Shown here piece after piece: positions 12,873 to 23,460 of a stretch of DNA of 64,000 nt; position 1 is the first letter of the stretch; the number at the start of each line of letters is the position of its first letter. The translations under genes were made by a program, and so were the position numbers. Origin of the DNA: Bactericera cockerelli (taxonomy: Eukaryota; Arthropoda; Insecta; Hemiptera; Triozidae); contig CM044964.1 in assembly GCA_024516035.1 (NCBI GenBank), positions 16,332,415-16,396,414 of the forward strand, read 5' to 3'. The notes beneath the pieces were generated by a model, which worked only from the letters and a program-made list of their open reading frames with translations, searched no databases and was not told where the DNA came from.

Positions 12873-13085
12873 GACCATGCACTGGTGGTCAAGTGGTTAA
12901 CGCACTAGTCTGATAATCCAGGTAGCGTAGGGATCAATTTGTTCGAATCTCACCCAGTATATGAATTTTTCCTCATTAATTTGAGTTTGTGACCACACAT
13001 TAATATGAGTGTTCGGTGCTAGAAAATGCTTTGAGCATTAACCTCGCCTAGTGGTTACCTTCCACTAAAGAGTGCTATTATTATT
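12873..13085 (+). repeat. tRNA-headed SINE, family C
   Basis: An A-box-like TGGTCAAGTGGTTAACGCAC is followed by a B-box-like GTTCGAATC, then the family-specific body CCTCATTAATTTGAGTTTGT and a (TTA)n tail. Related copies lie at 31885-32040 (minus) and 54962-55075 (plus). Confidence 0.75.
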
Positions 13086-13474
13086 ATTATATTTTTGTCT
13101 CCGAAAAGGATTTTGCAACCTAAGATTAGGTAGGTACTCGTATATTGTATAATCAAAAAATATTTTATCATAATTTATAACTATTATAACTTCTATCCAA
13201 TTCCCGTATTTTTTCACCACTCAAATTTCGTCCAGGGGGACTTGACCTGTAACAGTCAGACCTTGCGATAAAGTCTTACAACATCGTCATAACAGTCATA
13301 AGGAAAGTGAGTTACCAAGTGCATTGTGCTATCCCCCGTCACGGTCTGGTGACTCGTGTGATCTCAATTCGAAAGCCATGCTGAGGTGCGGGACTCTGCT
13401 TCCTCTCTATTGTGGGTCAAGAGGCAGTATCGTGGAGTTAAAATGGTCGGAATGAAGGGCTGACCAACTGACCA

Positions 13475-13605
13475 TTCAAATTCGACCCCTCGTGCTTCTG
13501 ACTATTCCCGTCCCAACCTAGTAGCCTGGGTGAGGTTATTGTGGATAGCTCGTTTTTGAGCGCTGTTGTCAGAGCTAACTTAGTTTTCAGATGGCATGAG
13601 ATGGC
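13475..13605 (+). repeat. Diverged 5S-SINE fragment
   Basis: Contains GACCATTCAAATTC, a CTCGTG segment, TTCCCGTCCCAACC and CCTGGGTGAGGTTATTGTGG in the same order as the 3' half of the 5S head plus the central domain of the copy at 55076. It is heavily diverged, so the edges are approximate. Confidence 0.5.
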
Positions 13606-13827
13606 ATGAATACTCTTGAAGTTATGTGGTGACTTTCGATGACATTCTGCTTTCTCGATACCGCCCTCGGTTCCAAGTGCTCTCAGCTATGAGAGAAGGT
13701 GGGTTTCTAGTGGGTGGAAATGCCACACCCCTGACCAGGATGAGTTGGACTTCTTTTAGTTGGACTTAAAACATTTTTTATATCCTGAGTTCAACAGAAA
13801 CTTCAAAAAATTGGTACTGAATGTAAA

Positions 13828-14130
13828 TTAGCGCGCGATTAGCTCAGTGGTTAAGCACTCGCTTGCCATGCGGAAGGTCCCGGATTCGATCCCCCGTGCC
13901 GACAAAAATTTGTATTCATAATTTGGTTACAGTTGTCTGTAAGGGATACCTTCCGGTGCGCTTGTGTTGATCCAGCACCTAATTGGCAAGTACTGTGTCA
14001 CTTCTGGCCCATCAGAGGGGAGGCATACTACGGGATGGGCAAGCTACAACACAGACCACAAGCGTCTACAGTAGCTCCTGTTTCATGGCTAAGAAATAAA
14101 AAAGGCTGTGAAACACTCATTTATTAAATA
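13828..14130 (+). repeat. tRNA(Gly)-like-headed SINE, family B
   Basis: The head reads GATTAGCTCAGTGGTTAAGC, then CTCGCTTGCCATGCGG with a GCC anticodon-like triplet, then GATTCGATCCCCCGTGCC. The acceptor and T stems do not pair well, so I do not call a functional tRNA. The body TTGTATTCATAATTTGGTTA followed by GTAAGGGATACC recurs in a diverged copy at 16735-16905. Confidence 0.65.
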
Positions 14131-14134
14131 TAAA

Positions 14135-14984
14135 AAAATGGTCTTATACATTATGTATACTCGCCTGTACCTAAAACGTAAAGGTATTATGAAGGCACTA
14201 TTCTTATCAGGAGCAGTTCTCCAATCAAACCGGTAAAGTAAACAGGTTCAAGAATGTTTTGTTTTTTTTTTTACGAAGGGACGGTTGTAAACAAGGAAAG
14301 GTGAATATGGTAAACAGTTTAGGGTCTAGGGACTCTAGGGTCAGGCAAAGGAGAGAGAGTTTACACACACTTTCGTATTAAACTCCTCGTGTACGGCGGG
14401 TCACGTACTCACAAAGTCGAGTGTGCCAATGCAGGGGCGGAACTCATTATCTTGATTTTTAATTATTATTTTTTTCTTTCAATTAATTGCTTTTTTTTAT
14501 TTACAATACATAACAATCAACAATAAACGAAATAGATAACATGAAATCAGAAAATGTTTGTAATATAATAAAATTTCGTCAATTTGCTGTTCTAGTTAAA
14601 TGAAATTTCAGTGGTTTTAGTTTTATTCGGATTTTAACTGATCGATTTCATCTGATTTGATTTCATATGATCTGATTTTTCTGATTTAAATCAAATTTGT
14701 TGTTTAACGGATATATGTTTGCTTTATGAGAACCTACTTTATATTTTAAAGATATGTTTCATGGCCTTTTTTATTTTGTTTAGTCATTTATTTAACAGCT
14801 TGTCAGTGCTTTGTGCCGTTATACTCAAACGTATTAGGACAACTAGAATTCGACTTCCATAAAACCCATGATTTTATCTCAAGATGATTTTTTTTTTAAT
14901 TTTTTTTTTTTTTTATATAACTTTTATTAAAAATTGAATGAGGTAGGTAGGTAATTGCAGAATAGGTGAAAAATCATCTAGATT
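14135..14984. other. AT-rich non-coding sequence
   Basis: Nothing gene-like is visible. Positions 14635-14700 hold several repeats of a TGATTTGATTTCA/TGATCTGATTTT phrase, and there are T-runs near 14263, 14465 and 14887-14915. Confidence 0.5.
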
Positions 14985-15165
14985 AGGAAACACCAAACAG
15001 ACCCTGAGCCTGCGTCAATCGCACCCTAAGTACACCAGGTCTCGTAAGATCACTGAAGTTAACAAACGTTTTGCGAGAACAAGACTTGGTGTGTGACCAC
15101 TCAAATCCAAATCTTCGCTATGTTGAATATTTTTGTACTATCCCAGGCGCGGTGCGGTTAATTGG
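14985..15165 (+). repeat. Diverged 5S-rRNA-like fragment
   Basis: The plus strand shows GCCTGCGTCAATCGCACCCTAA, CACTGAAGTTAACAAACG and AAGACTTGGTGTGTGACCAC (each a fragment) in the order of a 5S rRNA gene. Sequence divergence is high and it is probably an old SINE head or 5S pseudogene. Confidence 0.5.
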
Positions 15166-15244
15166 GTGACTGATTTTCCAGCAAATAGAAATTAAAACCA
15201 CCACTTTGAACCATTTTTAAAGCTAATTTTTAAAGACACATTGA

Positions 15245-15645
15245 GAGAGAAAAAAAAGTTACCCTGGTGTGAATATCTCAAACGTACCCTGTTCAGAGAA
15301 GATAAAGCTCTGAGCTTTCCAAAATAAAGAAGATAAAAGTGCATAACTCACGTTATGAACAAAACTTTCCACTGATATGGGTGAGAGAGAAAGAGTGTGT
15401 GAAAGGGAGAGAGGAGTGTAAGAGAAGAAAAGGGAGAGAGGTTTAAAGAGAAATAGAGGTAGAAGAGAGAAGGAGAAAGGAACAATGATAATAGAGAAAG
15501 AGATAGGAGGGAGGGGGCAGGAAGAGAGAGAGAGAGAGAAAGAAAGAAGAGAGAGGGAGAGTGATAGAAGAGAGAAGGAGAGAGAAAAAATGATAATAGA
15601 GAAAGAGAAATAAAGGAAGAAGAGAGAGGAAGTGTTGTAAATAGT
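15245..15645. repeat. GA-rich low-complexity tract
   Basis: Interrupted (GA)n with GAGAAAG/GGGAGAG variation, densest at 15380-15640. The long minus-strand frame across it is Ser/Leu/Phe low-complexity and not a gene. Confidence 0.8.
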
Positions 15646-15826
15646 TTTTGTTAAGTCAAAGGCTATCAAGGCTCCTGTTTTGGAATTTATAAACTCAAAA
15701 GTCAAAATTGCCCGAGTCTAGTCGTGTCATATAAATACAACCCATTGGTATACGAGGTATACTACCTTTAGGTATACGAGTATTATTACAATTCACAGAA
15801 GTACATGAATATATTATCGTCAACAT

Positions 15827-16134
15827 GGTAGTCACTGTGGCAGAGCGAGTTAGCGCGCTAGGCATTGCACACATGGTGACCTGGGTTCGATTCCCAGCGG
15901 GGGAGGATTTTTTCTGCTCTGTACTTGGATGTTCGGGGTCCACTCATACCTCGTGAGGAAAAATGAGTAGTTACTTGTATGAGTAACGACCAGTGGCGGC
16001 ATTACCAGAGTAAAAAGAAATTAATGTAATAGAATAATTCGAAATGTAAAGGAGGCTCTTAGTAATGCTGCGCTACCCACAAAAATTGTGAAGAGGCCTT
16101 GTGCTTCACCACAAAGAAAATCATACATACATAC
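15827..16134 (+). repeat. tRNA-headed SINE, family A, with intact target duplication
   Basis: The head GTCACTGTGGCAGAGCGAGT is followed by the B box GGTTCGATTCCCAGC. The body includes CCACTCATACCTCGTGAGG and GCGCTACCCACAAAAATTGTG, and the tail ends in (CATA)n. The insertion is flanked by a perfect 16-bp direct repeat ATATTATCGTCAACAT at 15811-15826 and 16135-16150, which is the footprint of target-primed reverse transcription. Other copies: 33240-33515 (+), 32735-32945 (-) and a diverged one at 28690-28925 (-). The clean duplication suggests a fairly recent insertion. Confidence 0.85.
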
Positions 16135-16216
16135 ATATTATCGTCAACATTGACCAGGGAGCTGCATATTTTCAGGGCTTAGCGCTACAATTTCTACACA
16201 AATAAGAGTGTACATA

Positions 16217-16480
16217 ACACAAAAAACTAACTGTCACACAAAAGACCCAAGTGTCAAAAAAACAGACCTAACTGGTAACACAAATAAAACCAAGTGTAAC
16301 ACAAAAAAAACCAACTGTCACACAAAAACACCAAGAATCAAACAAATAGACCTACCTAACTGTAACCAAAAAAAACCAACTATCACACAAACAAAACTAT
16401 TTGTCACACGGGCAGAACAAGCTATCACTCAAATAAAACCAACTGTCACACAAACAGAGCCAACTGTCACACAAACAATG
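16217..16480. repeat. Degenerate 21-22-bp tandem repeat
   Basis: About a dozen imperfect units of the type ACCAACTGTCACACAAAAA. The period hovers around 21 bp, so a Thr/Gln/Lys-rich frame (TQTEPTVTQ-like) stays open for 119 codons. I judge this a repeat, not a gene. Confidence 0.7.
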
Positions 16481-16734
16481 GTGTCTTATTTCTGTATGTC
16501 GCGTCTAAAGCAAATCATCGAAATTGATCCGTCAGCCTTGGGTGTCGACTGGCATCCTGAGATATGATAGCAGACAATAGACGCTCATGGTATAAATTGG
16601 TTTGGTTGTCAGCGACAGTTAAGGTAGTTGTATCTAAACTTTGGTAGGACTATTGTTTCTCTCCTATACAGATCGGAATCAATGCAAACGTCAATATTTG
16701 GAACCGAGTTTGACAAGTGTTACAACTTTACCAT

Positions 16735-16905
16735 TCTTGTCAAAAGGAAGATCCTTGGTTCAAAACCTAGAACCAAAAAAATTGTATTCAAAATGTGGTT
16801 GTAAGGGATATCTTTTCGTACTTTAGTGTGGACTTGGGACCTCATAAATTGAATGTATGGTGTGAGTCTCTGCTCTGTGTCTTCAAGAAGGTCATATTGC
16901 AACAC
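16735..16905 (+). repeat. Diverged SINE fragment, family B
   Basis: The body segment ATTGTATTCAAAATGTGGTT followed by GTAAGGGATATC matches the body of the SINE at 13828. The head is degraded, but GGTTCAAAACCTAGAACC is a B-box-like remnant. Confidence 0.55.
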
Positions 16906-17998
16906 AATTTACAAGAAAAGTTCATAATTTTAAAAAAAGGCTGAGAATTGCTTTTGAAGAAAAAGAAATACCTTGATACCCGTGATTTCAAGCGTTGTCG
17001 ATTTCTCGCTAATGCTGCAGGTCGCAATGCTTCTGCCATCTATACAATTTCATAACAATAAAGGCTTTAGTTTGATGATCACTTTCATGATTTTGAGAAA
17101 CATTTTCCAACGATGTAGAAAAAATTGTACTGTAAGGTCCTCAAATTAAGGGTGTTTCCGTTATGATAGAATTTAAGAACCGCTCATAATTACTGTGGGT
17201 GTGTTATGTGTTATTCCTTATCTCTCGTATACTTGCACTCTCCCGGTTTGGTGATAAGAATTTCTAAGATTCATGACAGGTAGGAAACAATGTGCCCAAA
17301 TTATATGTTCTTTCGACAGTAAACAGTAAGTTGTCCTTGTAACCGAGTCATAAATGAAAATCTCGAGCAAAATACATAATTATTATGTATCTGAGACTCT
17401 CAGATATCTTACGTCTCTCAGACTGAGAGACGTAAGATAGAAGTATCTTACGTCTATTACAGCTGACTACATCTTACGTCAACATCGCGACCAAGTCTTC
17501 TTTTTCTTTACCCACATTTAAAAAAAATCAATAATCCAAAAGTATGCCATTGAGGTACACCGATTATCTATTATACTAAATGTTGCTTGTCCTCAGAAAT
17601 CTCAGCCCTGACATCATTTGCTAGGATTAGTAGCCTACCTGCCTACCTACATCAGAAAATCTATCAACAGACCATGACTTTAAATTCTCAAGTGCTCTTT
17701 ACGTAAAATCAATGATCCATGAATAAAAAGTCAATTAAAATGGACTTAATCTTGAGTTTTAATTTCGTTTCTGAAGGCATTTGTTACTAACTCAAGGGAG
17801 TCATTGTTTTTATCTATGAAACTTCTTGGGTTTGCTTACTTGTCGTTAGTAAAAATAATCTCAGTGCTAGCAATTTACTTAATATTATTCTAACAATTAT
17901 AATTATTTTATTGATTATAAAACTTATCAGTAATTAAAAACCTTATTGTAAGGAAATTTTACATTGTACCATACATACTACCTCAAAAATAAAATTCT
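16906..17998. other. AT-rich non-coding sequence with a perfect hairpin
   Basis: Positions 17405-17439 form a perfect inverted repeat: 17-bp arms TATCTTACGTCTCTCAG and complement around a single central A. Two more ATCTTACGTC half-sites follow at about 17447 and 17470. No gene is supported; a short open stretch at 16977-17040 is of unknown nature. Confidence 0.5.
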
Positions 17999-17999
17999 A

Positions 18000-18448
18000 C
18001 AGGGTGTCCCAAGTTTTTTTTTATAGAAAATTTTCAGAATCAACTCAGGAGACATTCTAAAACTAATCTTCTAAAAAAAAATTAGAATTTTTTAAGATTA
18101 TTTTTAGAATCTAAGACATTCTAAAAATAATCTTAGTACTAATTTGTCGAAAAACAAAAATAAATTCACTTGAAAAAAAGTTTTTCATCAGATAAAAATT
18201 TTATAATCTTTAATTTTTCGAAAACTTTATTTCAGTTAAACTCAAGTTTATTTTCGGTGTATATAATATTTAGTAATTTCTCAAGTAAATTACAAGTAAG
18301 TTTTTATCATTTGCACTCTTATTTGCATTCAAACTGAGTATATTTTGTTGATATTCCATTGACGGCATTTTCGAAAATGACGAAATTTTAGTCCCAGAGT
18401 GTCCTAGAATTGATTCTGAAATTTATAAAAAATCACTTGGACACCCTG
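18000..18448. mobile_element. TA-flanked MITE (Tc1/mariner-like ends)
   Basis: The element starts CAGGGTGTCCCAAGT and ends ACTTGGACACCCTG, with TA on each side (17998-17999 and 18449-18450). The inverted similarity continues inward through TCAGAATCAACTC and its counterpart, giving imperfect terminal inverted repeats of about 45 bp. At 449 bp and without coding capacity it fits a non-autonomous element that duplicates TA, as Tc1/mariner elements do. Family assignment rests on the TA target only. Confidence 0.75.
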
Positions 18449-18450
18449 TA

Positions 18451-20060
18451 TATTATGCCTGAATCGTAGGTACTCAATCTTCGGTCCTCTGAGCTCCAGA
18501 TATGCCAGGAAAGCAGTTTTGGCATAGTGAAGCTCACACGTCATTATCAATCATCCATAGATAACCCCCACGCTTTTTGCTTTACGATAAAAACAGAATC
18601 TCAAAACAATTAAAATAATGATGCGCTTTTCTTTTATTAACCATGAAATATTATTACTTGAAATTTCAATACAGGCTAATCAGTATAAAACAACTTTATT
18701 ATTTTTCAAACAATATTTTTAAAACTACCAAGGTACCTAATTTATTGCTGATAATGTTCAAAATTTCATTTTGAATTGTTGGTAAAGTCAGTGGTCTGCT
18801 AATCTGAAGTCATTTCTTCGATGCCCTGGTTCAATGTTATAATTTTGAGATAACCTTCATGGACCTCGTCGGGAATTGAACCTGCGGTTACTCGAATAAC
18901 AGTGATAACTGTCAGTCCGGAGATTTACAGGTACTTACAAATCATAGGTGAATCTCACATATGTACATAGTAATTCATTTTGAATAAACAAAATCATTTA
19001 AGTTATAATAAGTAACATGAATAGGTAAGTATTCCTATGTTCAGCCAGGTACTGACTCGGTGTACTCAGTGTGACTAGGTGATTTTCGTCTTGAAATCCT
19101 AAACATAGGACGTCAAAAGATCGAGTTGGTATGACGGAGCTTTATTAAATAAAGCAATGGCTCTGAGCGACCTTAAAATCCTTCCACTAGCGTTCTTCTA
19201 TAACTCCATGTGGAACGTGGACCCTGGATGATTTTTTAAGCAATAAGATATTATTACTAGGTACATTAATTAGTTGTTAGTTAATAGTTAGTTAGTTAAA
19301 TTCTCCAAGCTAGAACGTGGGCACCTGGCACAATAATATTATTGAGAGGACCTTCTTTTATTATTCAAGTGTCTCTTTAGCATCTGATGTCATTTGCAGA
19401 GGGTTTCAATCCACATTCGCTGATACTTACTTAACATAATAAACTACCTCACAGAACCTGACTTGGGCTGGGAGAGCATGATAGCCAAGTGGCTAACAGT
19501 GATGGCCTTTATTATTAAACATGATTGATCAAGTTTTATCAATCCTGATATTACTTAACATAATAGAATTAAAATTAGCAAAACAATGTCATAGACTATC
19601 GTTGCTGACGTTACTTAACGACAGTGATCTTACAAGTACGGGTGTTTTGGCTGCACCTAGTTTCGGCCCGAGACATGGCCCTATATATATTTTCCCTAAC
19701 CCTACACAGTGAGGCATTGCCGTACATCTTTTCGGGCCTGAAATTTGGTAGCACCGAGTGTATTCAATATTCAATCTGCCATTGAATCTAACTGTGTGGA
19801 GGCGTCATATTTCATACCCATGTATATGTTTGAGTACTTACCGTTATTTCTTATCACCCTTATCAGGCATAGACATTTGACCCCGCAGTCTAGAATAGCA
19901 AAAGTAAGCCATTTGTGATAGGATGTATCAGTGCTGCCCAACAGGATCTTTGTCGATGGAAAAGAAGAAGAAGAAGGAAATGGTCGTTTTCTACTGTTGA
20001 AGTTTTTCGTATTTCGTTCGACACTTACAAGTTTAAATTTTAAAAATATAGTTATTATAT
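18451..20060. other. Non-coding sequence with tRNA-like remnant
   Basis: Positions 18860-18935 (minus) contain a B-box-like stretch (plus-strand GGGAATTGAACCTGCGG), probably an old SINE head. Positions 19475-19515 have an A-box-like AGCCAAGTGGCTAAC. The phrase ACTTAACATAATA is repeated at about 19430 and 19553. No gene is supported; frames of 60-120 codons show no recognisable domain. Confidence 0.4.
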
Positions 20061-20063
20061 TTA

Positions 20064-20205
20064 CCGACCTCAATAGCTTATTCGATAAGGCGGTGGACTT
20101 GTAACCTGGAGGTGGTCGGAGGTGGTTCAAGTCCCGGTTTCAGCAAAGATTTAGTAAAGCGAGTTTGAGTAGATGTGACATCGCGAAAGTGATTAACACA
20201 TTATG
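20064..20205 (+). repeat. Short SINE, family D, plus copy of an inverted pair
   Basis: Reads ACCGACCTCAATAGCTTATT, GATAAGGCGGTGGACTTGTA, GGTTCAAGTCCCGG and GATGTGACATCGCGAAAGTG. It is followed at once by an opposite copy (20210-20342). Confidence 0.75.
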
Positions 20206-20209
20206 ATAA

Positions 20210-20342
20210 CATAGTTATCATATTTGTGTTAATCACCCCCTCGTGATATCAATCAACTCCTCAACTCGCTTTAACAAATCACGCTAAACCGTGACCCAGG
20301 GTACAAGTCGCCGCCTTACCGATCAAGCTCTGAGGTCGGCTA
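20210..20342 (-). repeat. Short SINE, family D, minus copy of an inverted pair
   Basis: Reverse complement of the family D unit, ending GATCAAGCTCTGAGGTCGG on the plus strand. It is separated from the plus copy by only a few bases, so a transcript through both could fold into a long imperfect hairpin. Confidence 0.75.
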
Positions 20343-21192
20343 TATGTTAAATTTAAGCATCAATAAAACAAAAAATAATTTTACTAAATTGCAGAAGGTG
20401 GGTGGAGTAGATTTTTGGATACATTGTTAGGACCGACGCAAGTTTTAAATCAAAAGTTCTACCACTAAGAGTCGCACTTTTTTATACACTGAATTAGTGA
20501 ATTCAGTCAAAAAGAAAGTATTAGGAAAGTTGTTTGAGATACCCCTGCTCAATGTAATTACTTTAATTACTTTTCCTTGTGTTCAGTACAGTTGTGATTA
20601 ATAATCAACAATTAGATTATTCTAAATACTAGGTAGTTGGTAATGTGGTTACGTACAGTATGTCTCATAAGTACCTAGCAGGCCGTATAATCCCTACATA
20701 ATTACTACAGTAGGTACGGCTCCGGATTTCAGAGTTTGTTTTCTCCTAAACTAGAAAGTGGTCCATGCCAAGCGCAAGTGGTGTTGACGATGTAACTATT
20801 TTCAAGTTTCAGGACACCAAAGCTTCGCCACTGGTTATGATAATATAAATTGACATAAAATTATTATGACATATTGTATTCTTTTTAATTGATAGTACAA
20901 ATATTAATAAAATTTATTCCATCTTGTTTGAATTTATCGAAAAAATTACGTTTTTTCAACCCAAAAACAAAAAACCACAATCTATGTAAAATATAAGCAC
21001 AGAAGTATATATTTACTGTGTCGCTGTCGTGAAATAAGTACTATTACTGCACTTCTCGTAGTTTTGTCATTCACTTGTAAATTCCCACAGATAAATAGGC
21101 ATTAAATTTGTAATTTGTAAAAATCGTTATGTACCGTGAAAATCATTTTTTCTTTAGACAAAACTAGGTAAAACCGTTTTTAATACCTTCAT
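20343..21192. other. AT-rich non-coding sequence
   Basis: I see no gene or clear repeat. TAGGTA motifs are scattered through it. Confidence 0.45.
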
Positions 21193-22919
21193 TTGCCAGG
21201 GTTTTGAAAGCCCAATACCGATCACCGATCTGATCAGGCACGCCCGGTAGGAAAATGTTTTGGGGGAAAATGAAAATGCCACATAAACCGGACGAAAAAT
21301 GGGATTCATAGCGTCGCTTTTTCAGTATCTAAAGTGTTTGAGTTTGTTCAGCATGACAAGCATAATAATTATGCATTAATTATTCTAGAAATGTGTGATG
21401 ATTTTTATTGTGTACGAGCTAGGACTTGAGAAAATCTTCTCTTTTCTTTTTCGTCTAGGGGTGCTGCAGTTCCGCAGCTCTTTAGCACCGGCCGGGCCCG
21501 AATCTAAGTGTCCTGGTCGAAATTACCAGCCGTGTAAGGTTCTTGATTTCTAGACAATTTGGCACCGACACTGAGGTGCTATCCCCTCGATGCATCAGGC
21601 ACAAAGCAAATATGTGTTTATTTATTCACCCTTTGTCTTATCTCGTTAGTGATAAGAATGATTTTTTCTTTGGAATCCTATGGAAACTAATCCTTTTCGT
21701 TTTTTGGGGCCGGCCCATGAACATGTCGACCCGTTTAAACATTTAATTAAACAAACTGTGTTAAACGGAATACAAAATAAAATAATTACTTACTATCATT
21801 TCGAATATTTAAAAATAAAAAATTAACAAAGTTAAATGACTATCTTTGTAATTTATTACATACCTAAGAATCAAAGAATTGTTTTTTCTAAACTCAAATT
21901 TTTATCGGAAGAAATTAATTTTCGGGAACAGTGTTTAAAAAAGCGAGATGCATACTTTTTCTAAATGTAAATTATTTAAATATTTGTTACTGAAAATTTT
22001 TCAGCATTGATTGAAAAAATGTGATCTTAAATTAGATTTATAAATCGTTCTACAAGTGACCATGGTCTTATTTCCGTCGCCAGTTTACGCCCAATATCGT
22101 GCCCAACGACTAACCGAACACATCCGATGTGAAAAACCGGTTGTCGACAAAACCCGAAAGAAGAACCGACAGTTGTGGAAAACGGTTGTCTGAACTATGA
22201 CGACAAAGAGAATGATTTGAATATAACGGTCGCCACCGAAGCGATTGATGGGATTCTCAGTGGCACTGAGGAGGAGGAGAATGAGTGAGTTATGCTGATA
22301 TAATATAATGTTCTTCTGGGACTTTTTGAAAGGTCCAAAAATTCACTCATGTCTAGGGTCTTGAAACTGTTTTTGGAATTCGCATAGATTAATTTATTTT
22401 TTTACATGAGGACTTTAGTCTAGAAATGATGTAGGCAAATAATTTACCCATGACAATATAAATATTTTACTATCGAAGTTACTCAAAATATTATTTATTA
22501 GAATAGAATAGAATGTATTTATTGTAATATTATGTTACAAAGGGTTAGCATAAAATACAATTACAAGTGAATTTTATGTTCGTGAAGTTGGGTATAGTTT
22601 TGGTGATGGTCTTAGCTTAAGTTCACCAGAGGAAAAATTAGCACAGGAATTACCTAAGCTAAGACCAGCCGCCGGTGCTAAGGAGCGCACAAAAGCAGCA
22701 CCCTCTGACGAAAATGAAAAAGAGAAGGACTAGCTCGTTCACAATGAAAGTTGTCACACATTTATAGAATAATAAATGTATAGGTAATTCTTATGATTGG
22801 CGTGATAAACAAACTCGAGTTTTTAGATACCAAAAGAGCGACTCTATAAATTCCAATTTTAGTCCGGTTTATGTGGCAGCACCCCCAAAACTTTTTCCCA
22901 CGGCCGCGCGCCTGGCAAA
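21193..22919. mobile_element. DNA element with about 265-bp imperfect inverted ends
   Basis: The left arm (21193-21500) and right arm (22655-22919) are inverted copies. Matching blocks occur in order: TTTGCCAGG at the tips, GTTTTGGGGG, GCCACATAAACCGGAC, GAGTCGCTCTTTT (right) against GCGTCGCTTTTT (left), AAATGTGTGA, GAACGAGCTAG against TACGAGCTAGG, GGGTGCTGC, and TTAGCACCGGC. The left arm has a small insertion just inside the tip. Long inverted ends of this kind fit a cut-and-paste DNA element, but no transposase is visible and I could not identify a target duplication. The interior contains a coding-like stretch described separately. An alternative is two separate insertions of one repeat in opposite orientation. 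Confidence 0.65.
22173..22284 (+). CDS. Candidate internal exon (weak), phase-compatible with the next
   Basis: This segment is open and rich in acidic codons, ending in a TEEEEN run, and is followed by a reasonable donor (GA|GTGAGT at 22285). It would end two bases into a codon, which is exactly what the exon at 24562 needs. The acceptor side is weak: CCGACAG at 22166-22172 lacks a pyrimidine tract. A better acceptor at 22083 (CTTATTTCCGTCGCCAG) would require a one-base frameshift near the A-run at 22180. It lies between long inverted repeats, so it may be a captured or transposon-encoded fragment instead of a host exon. Function unknown. Confidence 0.3.
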
Positions 22920-23264
22920 ATAATAATATATGTCAGTGATCTAATGTGTTATCTCACCTAGTTTACCTTACCACAGAAATCTATTAACAAAAAATAAAAG
23001 GTAATTTCATATTTCAAGCCACCTGGACATAGGTCAAAAATTGGCTTGTTCTAAGAACTCTTTTCAAATTTCATCCTCTAAGATTTTCCAGTGTAAAGGT
23101 CTCTTTTACATCGATATCATTTAAAAAAGGGAAAACTCTCCATTCATTTTATTCTATAGAAGGTAACTAATACAAATAACAAATCTGTAGAACATTCTAT
23201 GTGAGAATATTGAGATATAGATTTTTTTATTATTATTTTGATGATGTCTCTTTGAAACAAAATA
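22920..23264. other. AT-rich non-coding sequence
   Basis: Nothing is supported here. Confidence 0.4.
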
Positions 23265-23460
23265 GTTCGAGACGGGGTTATACTCTCCATTAGCTGGAAA
23301 CTTACAATCCACATTAACCTCTCCCCAGCCAGAATTCATCCGAGAATACAATAGATTCCAAATTGAATAGTCACCCATCCAAGTCCAAATCTCGCTGGAC
23401 GTTTTCTAACTTCAGTGACAGAGAGAGAACTCGTGTACACAGCGTGCTATAGAGTATATT
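23265..23460 (-). repeat. Diverged 5S-derived SINE (family F)
   Basis: Plus-strand blocks in order: GAGACGGGGTTATACTCTCC, ATTAACCTCTCCCCAGCC, GTCACCCATCCAAGTCC and CTCGCTGGACGTT, the reverse complement of the family F layout at 55076. The head is truncated near the GTGTACACAGCGTGCTATAG segment. Confidence 0.65.

Noticed and set aside
13833..13904. Functional tRNA(Gly) with GCC anticodon
   Set aside because: Acceptor and T stems do not pair properly, and a shared SINE body follows.
15835..15905. Functional tRNA gene
   Set aside because: The tRNA-like head continues into a SINE body, has a target duplication around the whole unit and recurs elsewhere with the same body.
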